DNA from: Aphidius gifuensis | Taxonomy: Eukaryota; Arthropoda; Insecta; Hymenoptera; Braconidae | Reading direction: 5' to 3' | DNA: 64,000 bases | Assembly (NCBI RefSeq): GCF_014905175.1 | Contig: NC_057789.1 | Location: 28,516,555-28,580,554, forward strand | Translations under genes and position numbers: made by a program | Notes under the pieces: generated by a model | What the model was told of the DNA's origin: nothing | Database searches by the model: none | What the model saw: only the letters and a program-made list of their open reading frames with translations | In this document: piece by piece, positions 35,601-48,373 of the stretch | Numbering within the stretch: position 1 is the first letter of the stretch | Layout of the letters: every line of letters starts with the position of its first letter

Positions 35601-38600
35601 CTCTGGTAATAATAATTGGTATAAATGTTTTTAAAAAATAAAAAAACATTTATTGCTGAATTTAAAATATCAAGTTTACTTTTTATGGCATTCTGGTTTT
35701 TCGATTTTCGTTTTGTTAACTTTAAATTAACTTTTAATATTTTTGTGGATTTTTATTGTTTATTAAAAATTGTTTTTAATGTTGTAAATTATTTTTTAAA
35801 TATTGAAAAGAAGATGTCAAATCAAGAAGCTTGAATATAGATAGAAAATATTTTTGTGAACAAAGGAATATGTGATCGGAAAATTGAGTAGAGAGGATAC
35901 ACTCCCAGAGGAAGACAAAATTCCAGTTTATATTTTGAGGGATGAGGAATACTGCGGATAGAAATGGAAAGCGAAATTCGTGGTGAATTTCAATGTGCTC
36001 TGTGTTCGTGCTTGGAAAACTTCAATCCTCTCGCTTTCGATGATCCTTTTTTTTTTTTTCCTCAAAACTCTTTTAGTACAGCGAAAAATCCATTGGATCA
36101 TATTAAAGTTTTTTTGTATTTTCTTTTGTGTCTTACTTTTCACTTTAATTTTTTTAAAAAAAATAAAATAAATAAAACCAAACGAGATGAATATTTTTTT
36201 TTTAAATAAAGATTGAGATGTTTGTTGAATTTACAGCTTAAACATTCAAGAAAGATCACTTGCCCCAGGCAAAGAAAATGCCTTTGCGTGTTTCTAATAT
36301 ATATATTTTTATAAATAAATTATCGTTCAAGTCGTTGACACTTTTAATCAACATATTTCATTAAAAAAAAAAAAAGCCATCTCGATTGAGACTGGTGTCA
36401 TTTCGTCGTCAATGACAAGAAGAAATAAAATTAACAAATGAAAAAATTATATTTTAAAATGCAAAAATAAACAAGATATTTATAGCTGATTAGTTTGATA
36501 ATATATTTTCGATGAATATATTTAAAATACATATCGATAAATCTATATCCCTAAAATATATATCTCACAAAAAAAATAACATTTGATTTTAAAAATACAG
36601 CGAACACAAGTGTGTATGAAATGGAGCTTTACACAAGTGTATACATATACAAAAAAAAAAAAAAATATACCTCCTTGATTTTGAAGCTGGATATTTTACC
36701 ATAAGAATGGTTAAAGCATTATTCTATAGATCCAAGGTAGATGATAGCCCAAGTCGAAAATGGCCAAAGCTAAGGGGCTGGTGACAGATGCTCTGTATGT
36801 AAATTTCAAAAACGAGAAAACCCACAGTGAAAAGCTCCATTTCTAGTTACACCTACATCTCACATTTATTTAATGTAAATATTTTCAAACACAAACATCT
36901 ATACTATATATATAAACACACACAATATCAGACAATACTTCAAGACGGTGATAAAGACCTATCTCTTGCTTTTCTTCCCTCTTTGTATTTACACCGAGAA
37001 TAAGGATGAGGAGGAGCTTCATCGTACCACTCAAACAAAGGTTCACATATATATATTTTACAGAAAGAGGGCGTTAATTGAAACGAAACTCTATATACTC
37101 AAACTCTTACTCTTCTATAATAGTGAAAAAGTTTTTTTATTTTTTTTACATTTAGTTTTTTTTATTAATTTTTACAATTAAAATTTTTTTTTTCTACTTG
37201 TTGATGGATTTTATATTTTTAATTATTTATCTGTTGAGAAAATTTAATAGATGGTAGTTTTTTTTTATGTCAAGTTGTTCAAACACACAAAAGAGGTAAT
37301 TTAATTTTTGAAAATTAATTTAATTAGTGGTTGGTTTGTCCTTTATTGTATAGCTAATTAGTAAAACTGGTTAAAATAATTTTACAAGCATCTGTTGTTT
37401 AATGAATAATTAAAAAATTGAAAAATCATATTGAATATTATTGTGTATTTTTTTTATTTAAATGTTTAGGAGATTTCATGTATTATTTGAGGAAAAAAAT
37501 ATTTTTATTTTGCTTTTTTTTTTTTTATTATATGGGGGTGGGTTTGGGGGGATGTTATTATGAAATGTGATTTTATTTTATCTGTCATTGTCAAACCCCA
37601 TGTGATTTTTATTTTATTTTTTTTTTCTCTTGGGGTTTTGTTGTACACCTTGGTGAACGACAATATCATACATGGTGTTTTTATATTTTTTTAGAATATG
37701 CACTTCAAACAGGGGTAGCACATGCGGATTACCATTTATTTTTATTTTTTTTTTTATATTTTTTATTCGAATTTTACCCCCTTTTGTCAATTTATCTACT
37801 TGATCATTTTTATTTATTTTTTTTTTGGCTTAAAAAAAGAAGAAAGAAGAGCAAGAAAATTGTCTTTAGAAGGTCTGATCATTTTTAAAATAAAAAAATG
37901 ATCTTGTTCTATTATTATATAGGGAAAAAAAATTATTAAAAATAATATTTTTATATGAAGGGATGGAAAATTGGCTGTGAATAAAAATATTAAAATATAA
38001 TGAATGTTTTTGATGAAATTTTTTAGAAAAAAAAATCTTTTCAAGAGAAAAGTTTCAATTAAAAATAATTCTTGAGGCTTAAAAAAGTGATCTGGACTTA
38101 TTGAAGCTCTTTAGACTTAAGAGAACACATTAAGGACATTAAAAAAGAAAAAAAAAAAATATTAAATACATTTTTCTGAAGATTGTAATTAAAGAAACTT
38201 TTATATGACTTGAGATATTTTTATTCGTTGAATAAAGATGAATATAAAAAATAAAAAAAAAAACAATTTAATCTTATTTTTATTAAGTAAATAAATTAAT
38301 ATATTTTGTTGTTAATTAAATCATAAAATAATATGTTTCATTTAAAGAGAGAAATTTAAGCGAAAAAAAATTAATAAATACTCGAATTAAAAAGTAAAAT
38401 AAATTTAATCCCAGTAAATTAAATCTTAAAAATAGATAGTATTTTCTGTATCGAAAAATAATGATTGGCTTAAGTCGAGAATTTTTTTGAAAATAGTCTG
38501 TACCCTCCTCAATTTACTGTGCAAATTTGAAAAATTTCTACCGATTCATTTTTCCATGAGAATTTTTATAAACCCAAAATATCAAAAATAGTATTTTTTT

Positions 38601-40939
38601 TTTCAACAACCAATAATTTTTCGTGCGAGTTCTTGAAGACTGTCAATTTAAAATTAAAATTAAAAAGTGTAAAATAAACCCCTCTATCTATAAATTGATA
38701 AATCGATTTAAAAAAAAATAAAAAAACTTTTTAGACATTGGGGAAAACAAATTTAAACAATTCTTATTATATAATATATTTTTTTGAATTTTCCCTTGAG
38801 GGATTTTGAGTGAGTACTGAGTATACTATGCATTTTTTTGACCTCGTAAATTAAACATCTAAAAAAACAACATGTTCACAATAAATTCGATCAGAATTGT
38901 TTGAATTCTTGTACCTTATTTTTTTTTTTTTTTTGTTTTATTTCTACGACAAAGAAAAAGAAAAATAGTCAGTACGATTTTGGAATGCTAATGTGAACGT
39001 ATATATACAAAAGTCGTTCATACTTTCATGGAGGGTGGTTTCCTGTTATGGTATCTTTTATTTTTTTATTTTTTTATTTTTTTGAAGTGAGTTCATACCA
39101 AACCAACCATAGGGACATTTTAAAACGTTCTGCGGAATTTACGAGGCGTCGCGATCAGCCAAAAGTACTCATGGGAATTGAGATATATATATTTTTTTAT
39201 TTTTATTTATTTTTATCCACTTTTAATTTTTTATATGGCCTGATTTTTTAAAATCTATTGATATCCATTTATTTATTATTTTATTATTTTATTTGCAAAA
39301 GAAAAAAAAATATAAATCAAAAGGTTTTTTAAATTTTTTTTTTTTTCATTTTTAAAATAATAATAAAAGTCATTTTAATTTTAAAAATTCAACTATTTTT
39401 TTTCTTTTTAATTTTCTTTATTTTTTAACCATCATCGTGTACTGAAAAACCTACATTTACATGAATCTTTTATTCGCAAACGAGCAGCGAGAGTGAAAGT
39501 CACCTTTTTATTATAAAAAAAAAATTATTCTATGCATTTTTCTTTCTGGGTTTTCATTTCTCACCGTCATTCATTACGTGCAAGCAAACAAAGCATAGAA
39601 ATAATAAAAAATAATAATAATAATTATAAATAAAAAAGGGGTCGTATATAAATAAAACAAAAAAACATGAGTTTTATATAAAATTCTGTAAAAGCTGCTA
39701 GCATTCAATTATCTTGAAACTTTTTTATTTTATATACTTATTTGTGATTCATTCAGAGTAGAAATAAATTGAAAGCCGATAGATTAGGTCAATTACAATC
39801 TGGAAAAAGGGTTGATGTTAAAAATAAAATTTCAACAAGAAAAAATATATTTCTTTTCATGAAAATAATTCATAGACAATCACGTAGAGATGTTATTTTT
39901 ATTTTTTATATATTTTTTTTTAGTCTCTTCAGCATCAATTTTAAATTGTCGAAATAAGGGATGAGATATTCGTCGGGTCGATTTTCCATACACGACAAAA
40001 AATTCAAATAGAATTTTTAGTGTAAAAAAAAAAAAAACCTGATCCATGTCTTGCTTTCAACTGCTTTCAACCCCAACTTGTATAAAAAAATATTTTACAT
40101 TCACATCCCAGCGTACAAACACAACCCAAAAAAAAAATCATAAAATAAAATTATATAAACGCAAATTCAGCTAATAAAAATATAAACAATAAAATTTTAT
40201 TTAACAACATAAACAAAAAGAAAAAAAAAATGAATTTATTTAATTTATTTAATTTATTTTTCTTTAGATTCAAGTTCAGCCAGGTGTTGGGTTTATAGAT
40301 TTGGGATAGCCAAAGGCCAGTCACCAAATTGTCTCGTTTACATTTAAATCACTCATCATTATCGTTTAAAATCAGACGAGACCCTAACGTCCCTAACAAA
40401 CAAAATAAAACTTTTTCAATTGCTCAAGGTCCAAAATAAACAAACATAAAAATAAATCAAGTAAATATATTTTAAATTTTATGCAAACAGTTAAATTTCT
40501 TGTTAAATTACTCAAATTTAGCAAAATTTTATTGAAAGACTTGATAGTGGATCTTTTGGCCTAATTTAATTATCAAATAAATAATTTATTATTATTGCTG
40601 TTATTATTATTTGAACAAGGGTATGTTGTTTTTGGAAAATAATAGAATTTCCTGGTGGTAGTTTTTATTAGTTTCTCTTTTGCCTTTTTATATTTTTTTG
40701 TTTTATTTTTTTTTGTATCTACCCTCAAGACAATTGAAACGATAGATCAATGCCTGACACGATGTAGGGTATTTTGTTGGTATATATATGTATGTGTTGA
40801 AGCATATCTGGACTGTCCAAGGTGTGTGGTGCCTTGTATCATTCACATGACCCCTCGATTGTGTGTGCAATATTGTCTTTGGGGACACAAATCAAGGTGC
40901 AAGTGGGTGTCACCAGGGACAGCCCCAAGACGAAATAAG
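32668..40939. other. Gene-poor AT-rich tract
   Basis: It includes a (TC)n microsatellite at 34152-34176. GC-balanced islets lie at ~33000-33065, ~33220-33445, ~34270-34320, ~34860-34970, ~35850-36020, ~36600-36845, ~37650-37735, ~39100-39180, ~39760-39900, ~40280-40400 and ~40735-40935. Several have 30-60 codon open frames, for example 33300-33434 (Arg-rich) and 35857-35970, but none shows a start or splice context plus family resemblance. I treat them as possible conserved non-coding DNA. Confidence 0.4.
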
Positions 40940-40976
40940 GACAATGGTATATTTATTTTATAAATATACCATTGTC
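40940..40976. repeat. Perfect 17-bp stem, 3-base loop hairpin
   Basis: GACAATGGTATATTTAT is followed by TTT and then its exact reverse complement. It abuts the right end of the GC-balanced islet 40735-40935. It is too compact for a canonical pre-miRNA. It could form a cruciform or be an inverted-repeat insertion scar. Confidence 0.85.
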
Positions 40977-43702
40977 AAATATAATATTAAAATTTTAGAG
41001 TAAAGAAAAAAATTAATTTATAATTCTTAACTAAATGCAATCGGCTGTACTATTGGTGACTGCTATCGTATTTATTTATTCAACAACAAACGTTTCGATT
41101 GGAAATCTATATGGTGGATAATATTCAGGGGGTTTTCCTTTATATATTCACAAATTTTCATAATTTTCCAGCTTTTGTTGTTAATTAAATAAATTAAAAA
41201 ATAGAAAAATATGGGTCCGTTCTATCGACTGTCTCTCCGGAAAATTATTAACGCTTCGTTTAACATTTTTATTCTTCTTGTAAATTGTAATCCACAAAAT
41301 CCAATGAGCTTAAGTCAAGTCCAGACATTTTGAATCCTTTGATACCACATCATTCTGACTATCCAACAAATTCAACTAACTCTTATTTATTTATTTATTT
41401 TTCTCTTTTTTATTATTGCTATATACACTGCAATATATTTTTTTTATTATCCATTACACAAATTTTTTTTTGTCTTATACCTGGAAATAAAATTTTTATT
41501 TATTCTTTTCATTCTCAGGGAGATCAGATGAATCATGATAGTTGATTGTATATAAAATATAAAAATAATGTTGATTGTCTTCTTGAATCAAAAATTACAA
41601 TCAAGATTCTCTGTAGAGTTTAATTTTTTTTTTTTTTATATTTCACAATTTACATTTATTATTATCAAAAAAGTAATCAAAAGAATTTTTTTTTTTTTTT
41701 CTTTTTTAATATCTTTGGAATTTTAATTACAATTAATTGGTGTAACAGCTTGATGAGAGTCATAACCTTTTCAAACAAAATATATTCCTCAAGTAATAAT
41801 AACTTTTAATGTTATTCATTACAATTTGTAATTATTATATTTTTGAATTTTGAATAATAATTATTCTAATATAATATATTTAAAAAGTGAATAAAATTAA
41901 CTCAATTTATTTACAAAAAAAAAAAAATATAACAAAGCTAAACTCAAAGAACAAACTTAAACAAACTTGAATATGAAGAATCGCAATTTCTAAAATAAAA
42001 ATAAAAATCTAATCCAACTATATCAGTTTAAATAAAAATATAATTTATTCCATATAAATATTTATAATAATGATATCATACTATTGGTATTTGATAAATC
42101 CATGATTGAGAATACAGGACAATCACGAATGCTAAAATAATTATATATTCCAGAACACGCTTGATGGCAGTTTATTTTTATATTATGGTATATATACGTG
42201 GTGGACATATCTTGCATTACTGGATTCCTGAATCCATCCAGAGGGTGCGTTTAATCGTTCGATTATCGACGCGTTATCTCAAAATTTAAGGGTGGTAATA
42301 TTGTCGGTGGTGGTGGTGGTGGTGGTGGTGATACCTGTATAGATACACAGCCATTTGTTAAAATTCATTGTTCAATAAATAAACTCAAATCATGTTTACA
42401 TCATAAAAATATCAGAAATTATATTCATGATAATATTATTATTATTTCCTCATACACTCGAGGATCCTCGTGATAATAATATTTAATATGATTATATGTT
42501 TTATTATAATTTAAAAAATTTGATATAGATATATATTTTTTTTTTTTTGATCACGTAGACATTAAAAGTTGTAGGGAATGAGAGAATACACGTCAGGGTG
42601 GTGCTGGCTCATCAGCACAGAGTTAACAGTCTGAATACCAATTGTCTCGACGTAGTCTCGACATGGCTCAACTAAATTTTCTATCCTTTATCTACCATTC
42701 TTTATCCAAAATAAAAAAATAATCTATATTTGACAGTCGTTGTTCATTTTAACTTGAACATTGATGGAAAAAAAATAATAATAAAATGTAATTTAAATTG
42801 ATTTCGAAAAATATTTATTGATTTTTTAATTTTTAATTGTCATATGAATTTTTGTTATACAGTGAATGATTGATTATTTATTCATGTAAATTATTGACAA
42901 TAATTGAGTTCATTTGATTTTAATAATGATTTATTTGATGATATTTTAGTTGAGTGCTTATCAAATGACAAGTCTCAATGAGTTTGATTTACAAATACAA
43001 CGAATTGATTTAGGCATGCTTGGTTCTATGTCATCAATCAATCAATCACCTTTCTGATTAATGTTAAATTTATCAGCATGCTTTGTCATTTAATATTAAT
43101 CATTTATCCATTGTCATTTTTTTCTTTGACAAATATTATTAAATTTTTGTAAATTATTCATGATAAATAATTAAGAAAATAACAGCTGGTTTTTCTTTAC
43201 GAAATTTTCATAGAAATAGGCATTTGTTTAATTATTTTTTCATCTAAAATTATTATTTTTTTATAATAATAATAAAATTATAAATAAAAAAATAATTTAA
43301 ATTAATTTTCAAAGTAAATTTCATTTTAAAATTATTTTTACAAATTTTTTTTCAATTTGAAATAAAAAAATTCACTTGTTCTCAATGACTTTAATAAATT
43401 GTCACTAAATTTTATAATTAAATTCGATAAAAAAAAATAGATATTAAATAAAAGATAACCAGAGTTTAATGAAAAGTCAAAAATAAATAAAATCAGTAAA
43501 TGGAAAAGATGAAAAATAAAATAATGACAATTGGGGTGATAAATTTGACGCGAGCGCATTGGAATTTTAGTGATAATACTTGAATGAGGGTTGATAATAC
43601 CACCACGTGTTTATGTACGTAAATAAACGATGATTGCCGAGTTAAACCGACAAATAAAATTCAAGTTTGAAGAATCTACTGTACAGAAATTCTCTCAGTT
43701 GT
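40977..43702. other. AT-rich tract with a (GGT)8 repeat
   Basis: A GGT triplet run occupies 42306-42330, next to a GC-balanced islet (42060-42300). Another islet lies at 42550-42680. No gene was recognised. Confidence 0.5.
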
Positions 43703-43872
43703 TCAGTCGCGCGCGCCGTCAACATTTGTCGTCTCTTATTCAATTGCGATTAATTCATATTAAGTTGTTTAATTTATAATTTTTTTTTACAACGAAAAAA
43801 TATTTATTTAATTTTATTATTGCAACGTTAAAATTAAGTGTTATGGCATCTCAGTAAAAATTCCAATCAAAG
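43703..43872 (+). other. Candidate promoter and non-coding first exon
   Basis: Two TCAGT arthropod-initiator matches (43695-43699 and 43703-43707) lie directly before a CpG-rich GCGCGCGCC patch. The stretch ends in a donor at 43872 (ATCAAAG|GTAAAA). A tiny ORF (ATG GCA TCT CAG TAA) lies inside. I read it as an alternative first exon of a plus-strand transcript; the splice partner is unknown. Confidence 0.4.
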
Positions 43873-46800
43873 GTAAAATTCAATTACAATTTTTTCAATG
43901 TTGATGAATTTTTATTTTTTATTTTATATTGTTGATATTTAATTTTTTTTCTTCATCATGATTGAGCTTGTTATAACTGTTTAATGTGTTTTTTTTTTAT
44001 TTTAAATTTCATGTACATATTTTTAGTACTTATTATTGTGTGTTGTGGTAAAATTTTTATAGAAATTTTTTTTTCATTTCGATGTTAGTACACGTGTACA
44101 GTGGTATTTACAAAAACAATTTGCAAAAAGGATAAAAACAATAATGACAAGTAACAGATTGTCTTCAAGACAAATAATAATAATAAAAAATATAAAAAAA
44201 AAAAATCACAATCGCTCAAGATGGTACCGAAGGAATGGTATTTGAAAATGTGAAATCCTTGTTTAACATCTGTGCACGCTCTTGCGTGACAACGCACCGT
44301 TAACGAGTCTTTATATTCACCAAAAAAAAACGCAGTTATTTTCATCCCCTAAATATCAAATCAACTATGTTAATCTATATAAATACATGATATATATTTT
44401 TTTTAAAAATAAATAACAACCTGTCTAAAAAAATCTAAAGATACAAATTTTTTTATTTTTTTCGTCTGGTTGAAAATTTGATGGAATGGTTTTTATAAAA
44501 ATGAATATTTAAATTTTTTTTTCTAATTTATCATTTAAATTAATGTATATGCATTTAACTTTGACATTTAAAAATTATTTATTTTGGTCAAATTTTCAGG
44601 TTAAAAAATGAATTACAAGAATAATTTTAATTTAATTTTTTAAATCAAGATAATGTTGTTTAAAATAATTTGAATATTAATTTTTTAACTTGAGCTTTAT
44701 CTATAATATTTTAACGAAAAAAATTAAATTTATTTTCTAAATTTTTATTGATACTTTTCTTAATTTTATGCGACACAAGTTTCATGTTAAATATTAAAAT
44801 AAGATTCACTAAATTCTTTTAAATTAGAAGAAGAGAAACTTGATTTTTTCTTATCAAATATCTGAATATACACTTGAGTGTTTATAAAAAAACACACAAC
44901 ATCAATGCAAGCATAAAAATGAAAGGAAAAATATAAAATGAGATGATAAGAGAGTCGAGTAGTCATCAGAAACATTTTGAGTGTATAAAATTATTTTTAA
45001 CTTGGTTAATTCGTTGAGTGTATTTAATGCAAAAGCGCATCAATTAGTTTAACTGGTGTTTTTCCTGTGGTTTTACTTTTTTATATTATAAAGTAGTCTC
45101 TTGATGATGCGCTTATTTTCATGCCAAAATGCATTTGTAAATTAAACCACTCATGTGATTTTTAATTAATATATATAATGTTAATTATTTTTGCGTTATA
45201 ATCACATGAAACAATTTATATTCACTAATAATCTGATATGACAATTTTAATTTAACCATTAATTTTATACACAAACCAACAGCTAAAAAAATATAAATTT
45301 GCAACACATTAGCTTTAAATTTAATTACTATTTTGCAAGGATTATTATTATTTTTTTTTCATAGAATAATATATCATTTAATTAAAAAAAAAAAAAAATG
45401 AATTTATATTTTAAAAATTAATTAAATATATATACTATTTTTTTTATATTAATTAAAATTGATAATATTAATTTATTTTTAATTAAATATATAAAAAATA
45501 TTTTTTATAAATAAATTTTTCATTTATAAATTGTCGATGAAAAAAAATTTTAAAAAAGTATTAAAATAATTTAGAGATGCAGGTTTTAAGTAATCCCCGT
45601 TTACTTTTCCAAGTTTTTGTCGAAAAAAAAATAGAGCTTTTTTTCTGTTATCTTATATATTTTATCTCTTTGTCCTATGACCAGTAGGATTACTTAGCCA
45701 TTAGGATCTTGTTCGCTGGACAAATCGTTGTTAACATCAGTCGACATTTTCACGTTTATTTTGTCTCAAGTTATTCGTTTATAAGAGTGCAGCGAAAACC
45801 AAGGCAACGACCTTTTTTATTATTATTTTTCTATTTTTTTTTTAAATGCTATCTCTATATTTTTTTGTGTGTTTCAGCTACTTTTTAGCTTCCTTTTACC
45901 GCTTTGTTTCTTTCGCACTGATACAAGTATTCAACGTGAATTACGAGCTGGCTTTTGCGTTTCAGGATGTACTGGCTTTTAATACCTCGGGGCTTTTTAT
46001 TTTTATCCAACCTGATAGTTACTTTTTTATTTTATCGATCTTAAATGATTCTTCAATGTCAAACTTCTTAGTCAAACTTTAATCAATTTTTTTTAGTATA
46101 ATTTTTATTAGTTAATAATTAATTTATTATTTTCTAAATTTCACGTAAAAATTATTTTAAAAAATTGAAGCTATTTAAAGTTTAAATTATTTTTTTTTAA
46201 TCTCTCTCTGTTGAATGAAATTAATCGAAATTTGTCGAGGCTAGTTAATACTAAAGGGGTTGAAAAACACCCGCGAATAATACCGGCTCGAGTTATGAAT
46301 ATTAAACGTGCCAAGACTACAGTAGTTTTATTCACATGATTATCCTCATATGAGGTTTGAGGGTTAAGGTTGCAACTGGGATGTCCCCAAGAGGCCTTAT
46401 ATAAAATACAACATTCTCTTTCTATCACATTTGTTATTCAACACAATATTTCAAAATAAAAAATTTAACCCAACACACTCACTTAATTTTAATTTTTAAA
46501 TTTTTTTTTTTTTTTATATAACTAAAAAACAAATCATAAATTTGTTAATAAAAAGGATTTATTTTTAAATTATTTTCACTTAGTGTGAGGTTTATTTAAA
46601 AATAATTTAACCACTTGGAGTTTTAAATTATACAGCCAAAAATAAACTAAAAGCTGCACGTGTGATCAAAAAAAAAAAAAAAAAAAATACACTTGCTATA
46701 ATATATTTATAATTAAAAAAAATAAAAAAATATATTTTTTTATAAATTAATTTAAATATTGTTTTATGTTTTTATTGATTTTTTCAATATTTTTTCTTAT

Positions 46801-48269
46801 TGCGATTGTTATTTATCTCAGGAAAATAAGAAAATGATAAATTTTTTTTCATCACTCATGTTACGTTCACCCTAAGAGTAAATATTTGCTAAAATTTGTT
46901 ATATCAATTTTTTTTTATGTTTACGAATAATATGTACGCTCAATTTCATGTATTATTATTATTTATTGGAAATATTTTAAACGAATCGAGTCATCCCGAG
47001 CGTATGCACCTGGTCGTCCCGTTTTTTTATTTTTTTATTTTTTTTTGATTGCGCACAATAGAATAGAAGAGGCTTCATTCGGTTTATCGATTATTTTCCC
47101 TTGTAACATATATCAAACCCAGATGTAAGACAACAGTTTCCAATCGAAATAAATATAAAAATAAATAAAACTTTAACTCAGCAGTTGAGCAAAGACAAAA
47201 AAAAAAAAAATTAAAATATTAATTTTTTATTTTGTAATAATACCATTTAATAAATTTGGTAATTAAAAAAAAACCCCTTAATGCAAAATTAAATTTGTGG
47301 TTTTTATGTGACATCAGTAAGGCTTCCCTCAAAATAAAAAAACGATAAGATTTTTTTTTTTTAAATTAAACAAACTAGCTGTGTCATGGATTAAAATTGC
47401 TTTTCGTTACAAAAAAATTTTCAACAAATTTCTATATCATTTTTAAAAATCATTACTTTCTTTTTTAAAAAAAAATTTTTCTTATTTTTTTTATCTCTAA
47501 TGATTCTTCTTTTTTTAAAAATAAAAAAAAAATTTATCTCAGTAGGTTTACCCACCCTTCTACCCTAATTAGTTGTAAGAGTAAAAAAGAATAAAAAAAA
47601 AAAAAGAGTTGAGGGGCAGTTTACACAAACACACGTAAAAAAATAAAAACCATAAAGAAAATAATAATACACATTGACAAAAAATTATCTATACATGTGA
47701 CATGTGCTTTCGGCTTCTTAGTCATAGTTTCGAGTTAAAATGGATATGCTCAACCACCACCACCACCACCTCTCTTCTAACCCTGTCTTTTGCACCCCTC
47801 ATTTATCTAACACATTGATGAAAAATAAAAAAAAATTAAACACGTTGTTGTATGTACATGAATTGTGTTCAATATACATTTATATGTCTTGGTGTTTAAG
47901 TATGGGGGGCTTCACAGTGTTTTTCGAGGGGTTGTGCCCTATGACGCTAGTCTTCCGTTCGACGTGGTTATACTTGCCACGATAATGCTGAAATAAAATT
48001 ATTATAAAAATATTATTTAATAATATTATTTTGTTTACTTAACTAGTATTGTTTTTATTTTTTTTTAATTTTGTGCATTTATAAATATTTGTTTCGCGCA
48101 ATTTTGAAACAATGTTCATCAAAATTATATTCAATTTATCAAAGGGTTGTTGGATTTTTAACTTTCGAATTTTTTTAAAATTATATTACGGAATGTGATA
48201 CTTGTGGTTTTTAAATTTAATAATAAACAATTATTTTTGTGATTGGATAAATATTTTTTATAATATAAA
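43873..48269. other. Gene-poor AT-rich tract
   Basis: Poly-A/T DNA with islets near 44210-44340, 45690-45800, 46210-46400, 46980-47110 and 47740-47985. The open frames present are T-run encoded or lack start and splice context. The last few hundred bases, from about 48060, are the probable leader or promoter of the exon at 48,270. Confidence 0.45.
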
Positions 48270-48373
48270 ATGCGTCATACTGATGGTGTTGGTGGTGTTC
48301 ATTATTTTTTGGATTGTCCAAGATGGCAGATGATCAATGTTTATCGTCCACAAATTAAATTTGCCACTATAAG
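48270..48373 (+). CDS. Candidate alternative first coding exon
   Basis: ATG at 48270 opens 34 codons (MRHTDGVGGVHYFLDCPRWQ...) with the same A/T-ending codon preference as the annotated genes. It ends at donor AAG|GTATAT after 48373. No acceptor precedes the ATG, so it should be a first exon with its own promoter. It ends in phase 2, exactly like the testin-like exon at 20,091-20,216, so both could splice to one downstream exon. The peptide itself matches nothing I recognise. Confidence 0.4.

Noticed and set aside
36618..36843. 17-bp imperfect inverted repeat (GAAATGGAGCTTTACAC and its partner)
   Set aside because: Short, one mismatch, 190-bp spacing; likely coincidental or too weak to interpret.
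40655..40963. 102-codon Cys-rich ORF with a signal-peptide-like N-terminus
   Set aside because: It has no ATG before the Cys region (it starts at GTG), and the hydrophobic lead is just T-run sequence read as Phe. Kept only as an islet.
45846..46082. Plus-strand hydrophobic ORF that looks like a membrane protein
   Set aside because: Phe/Leu/Ser richness follows from T-rich DNA; no conserved motif or splice sites.
46171..46428. Minus-strand 85-codon ORF with mixed composition
   Set aside because: Codons do not follow the A/T-ending preference of the real genes, and there is no recognisable family.
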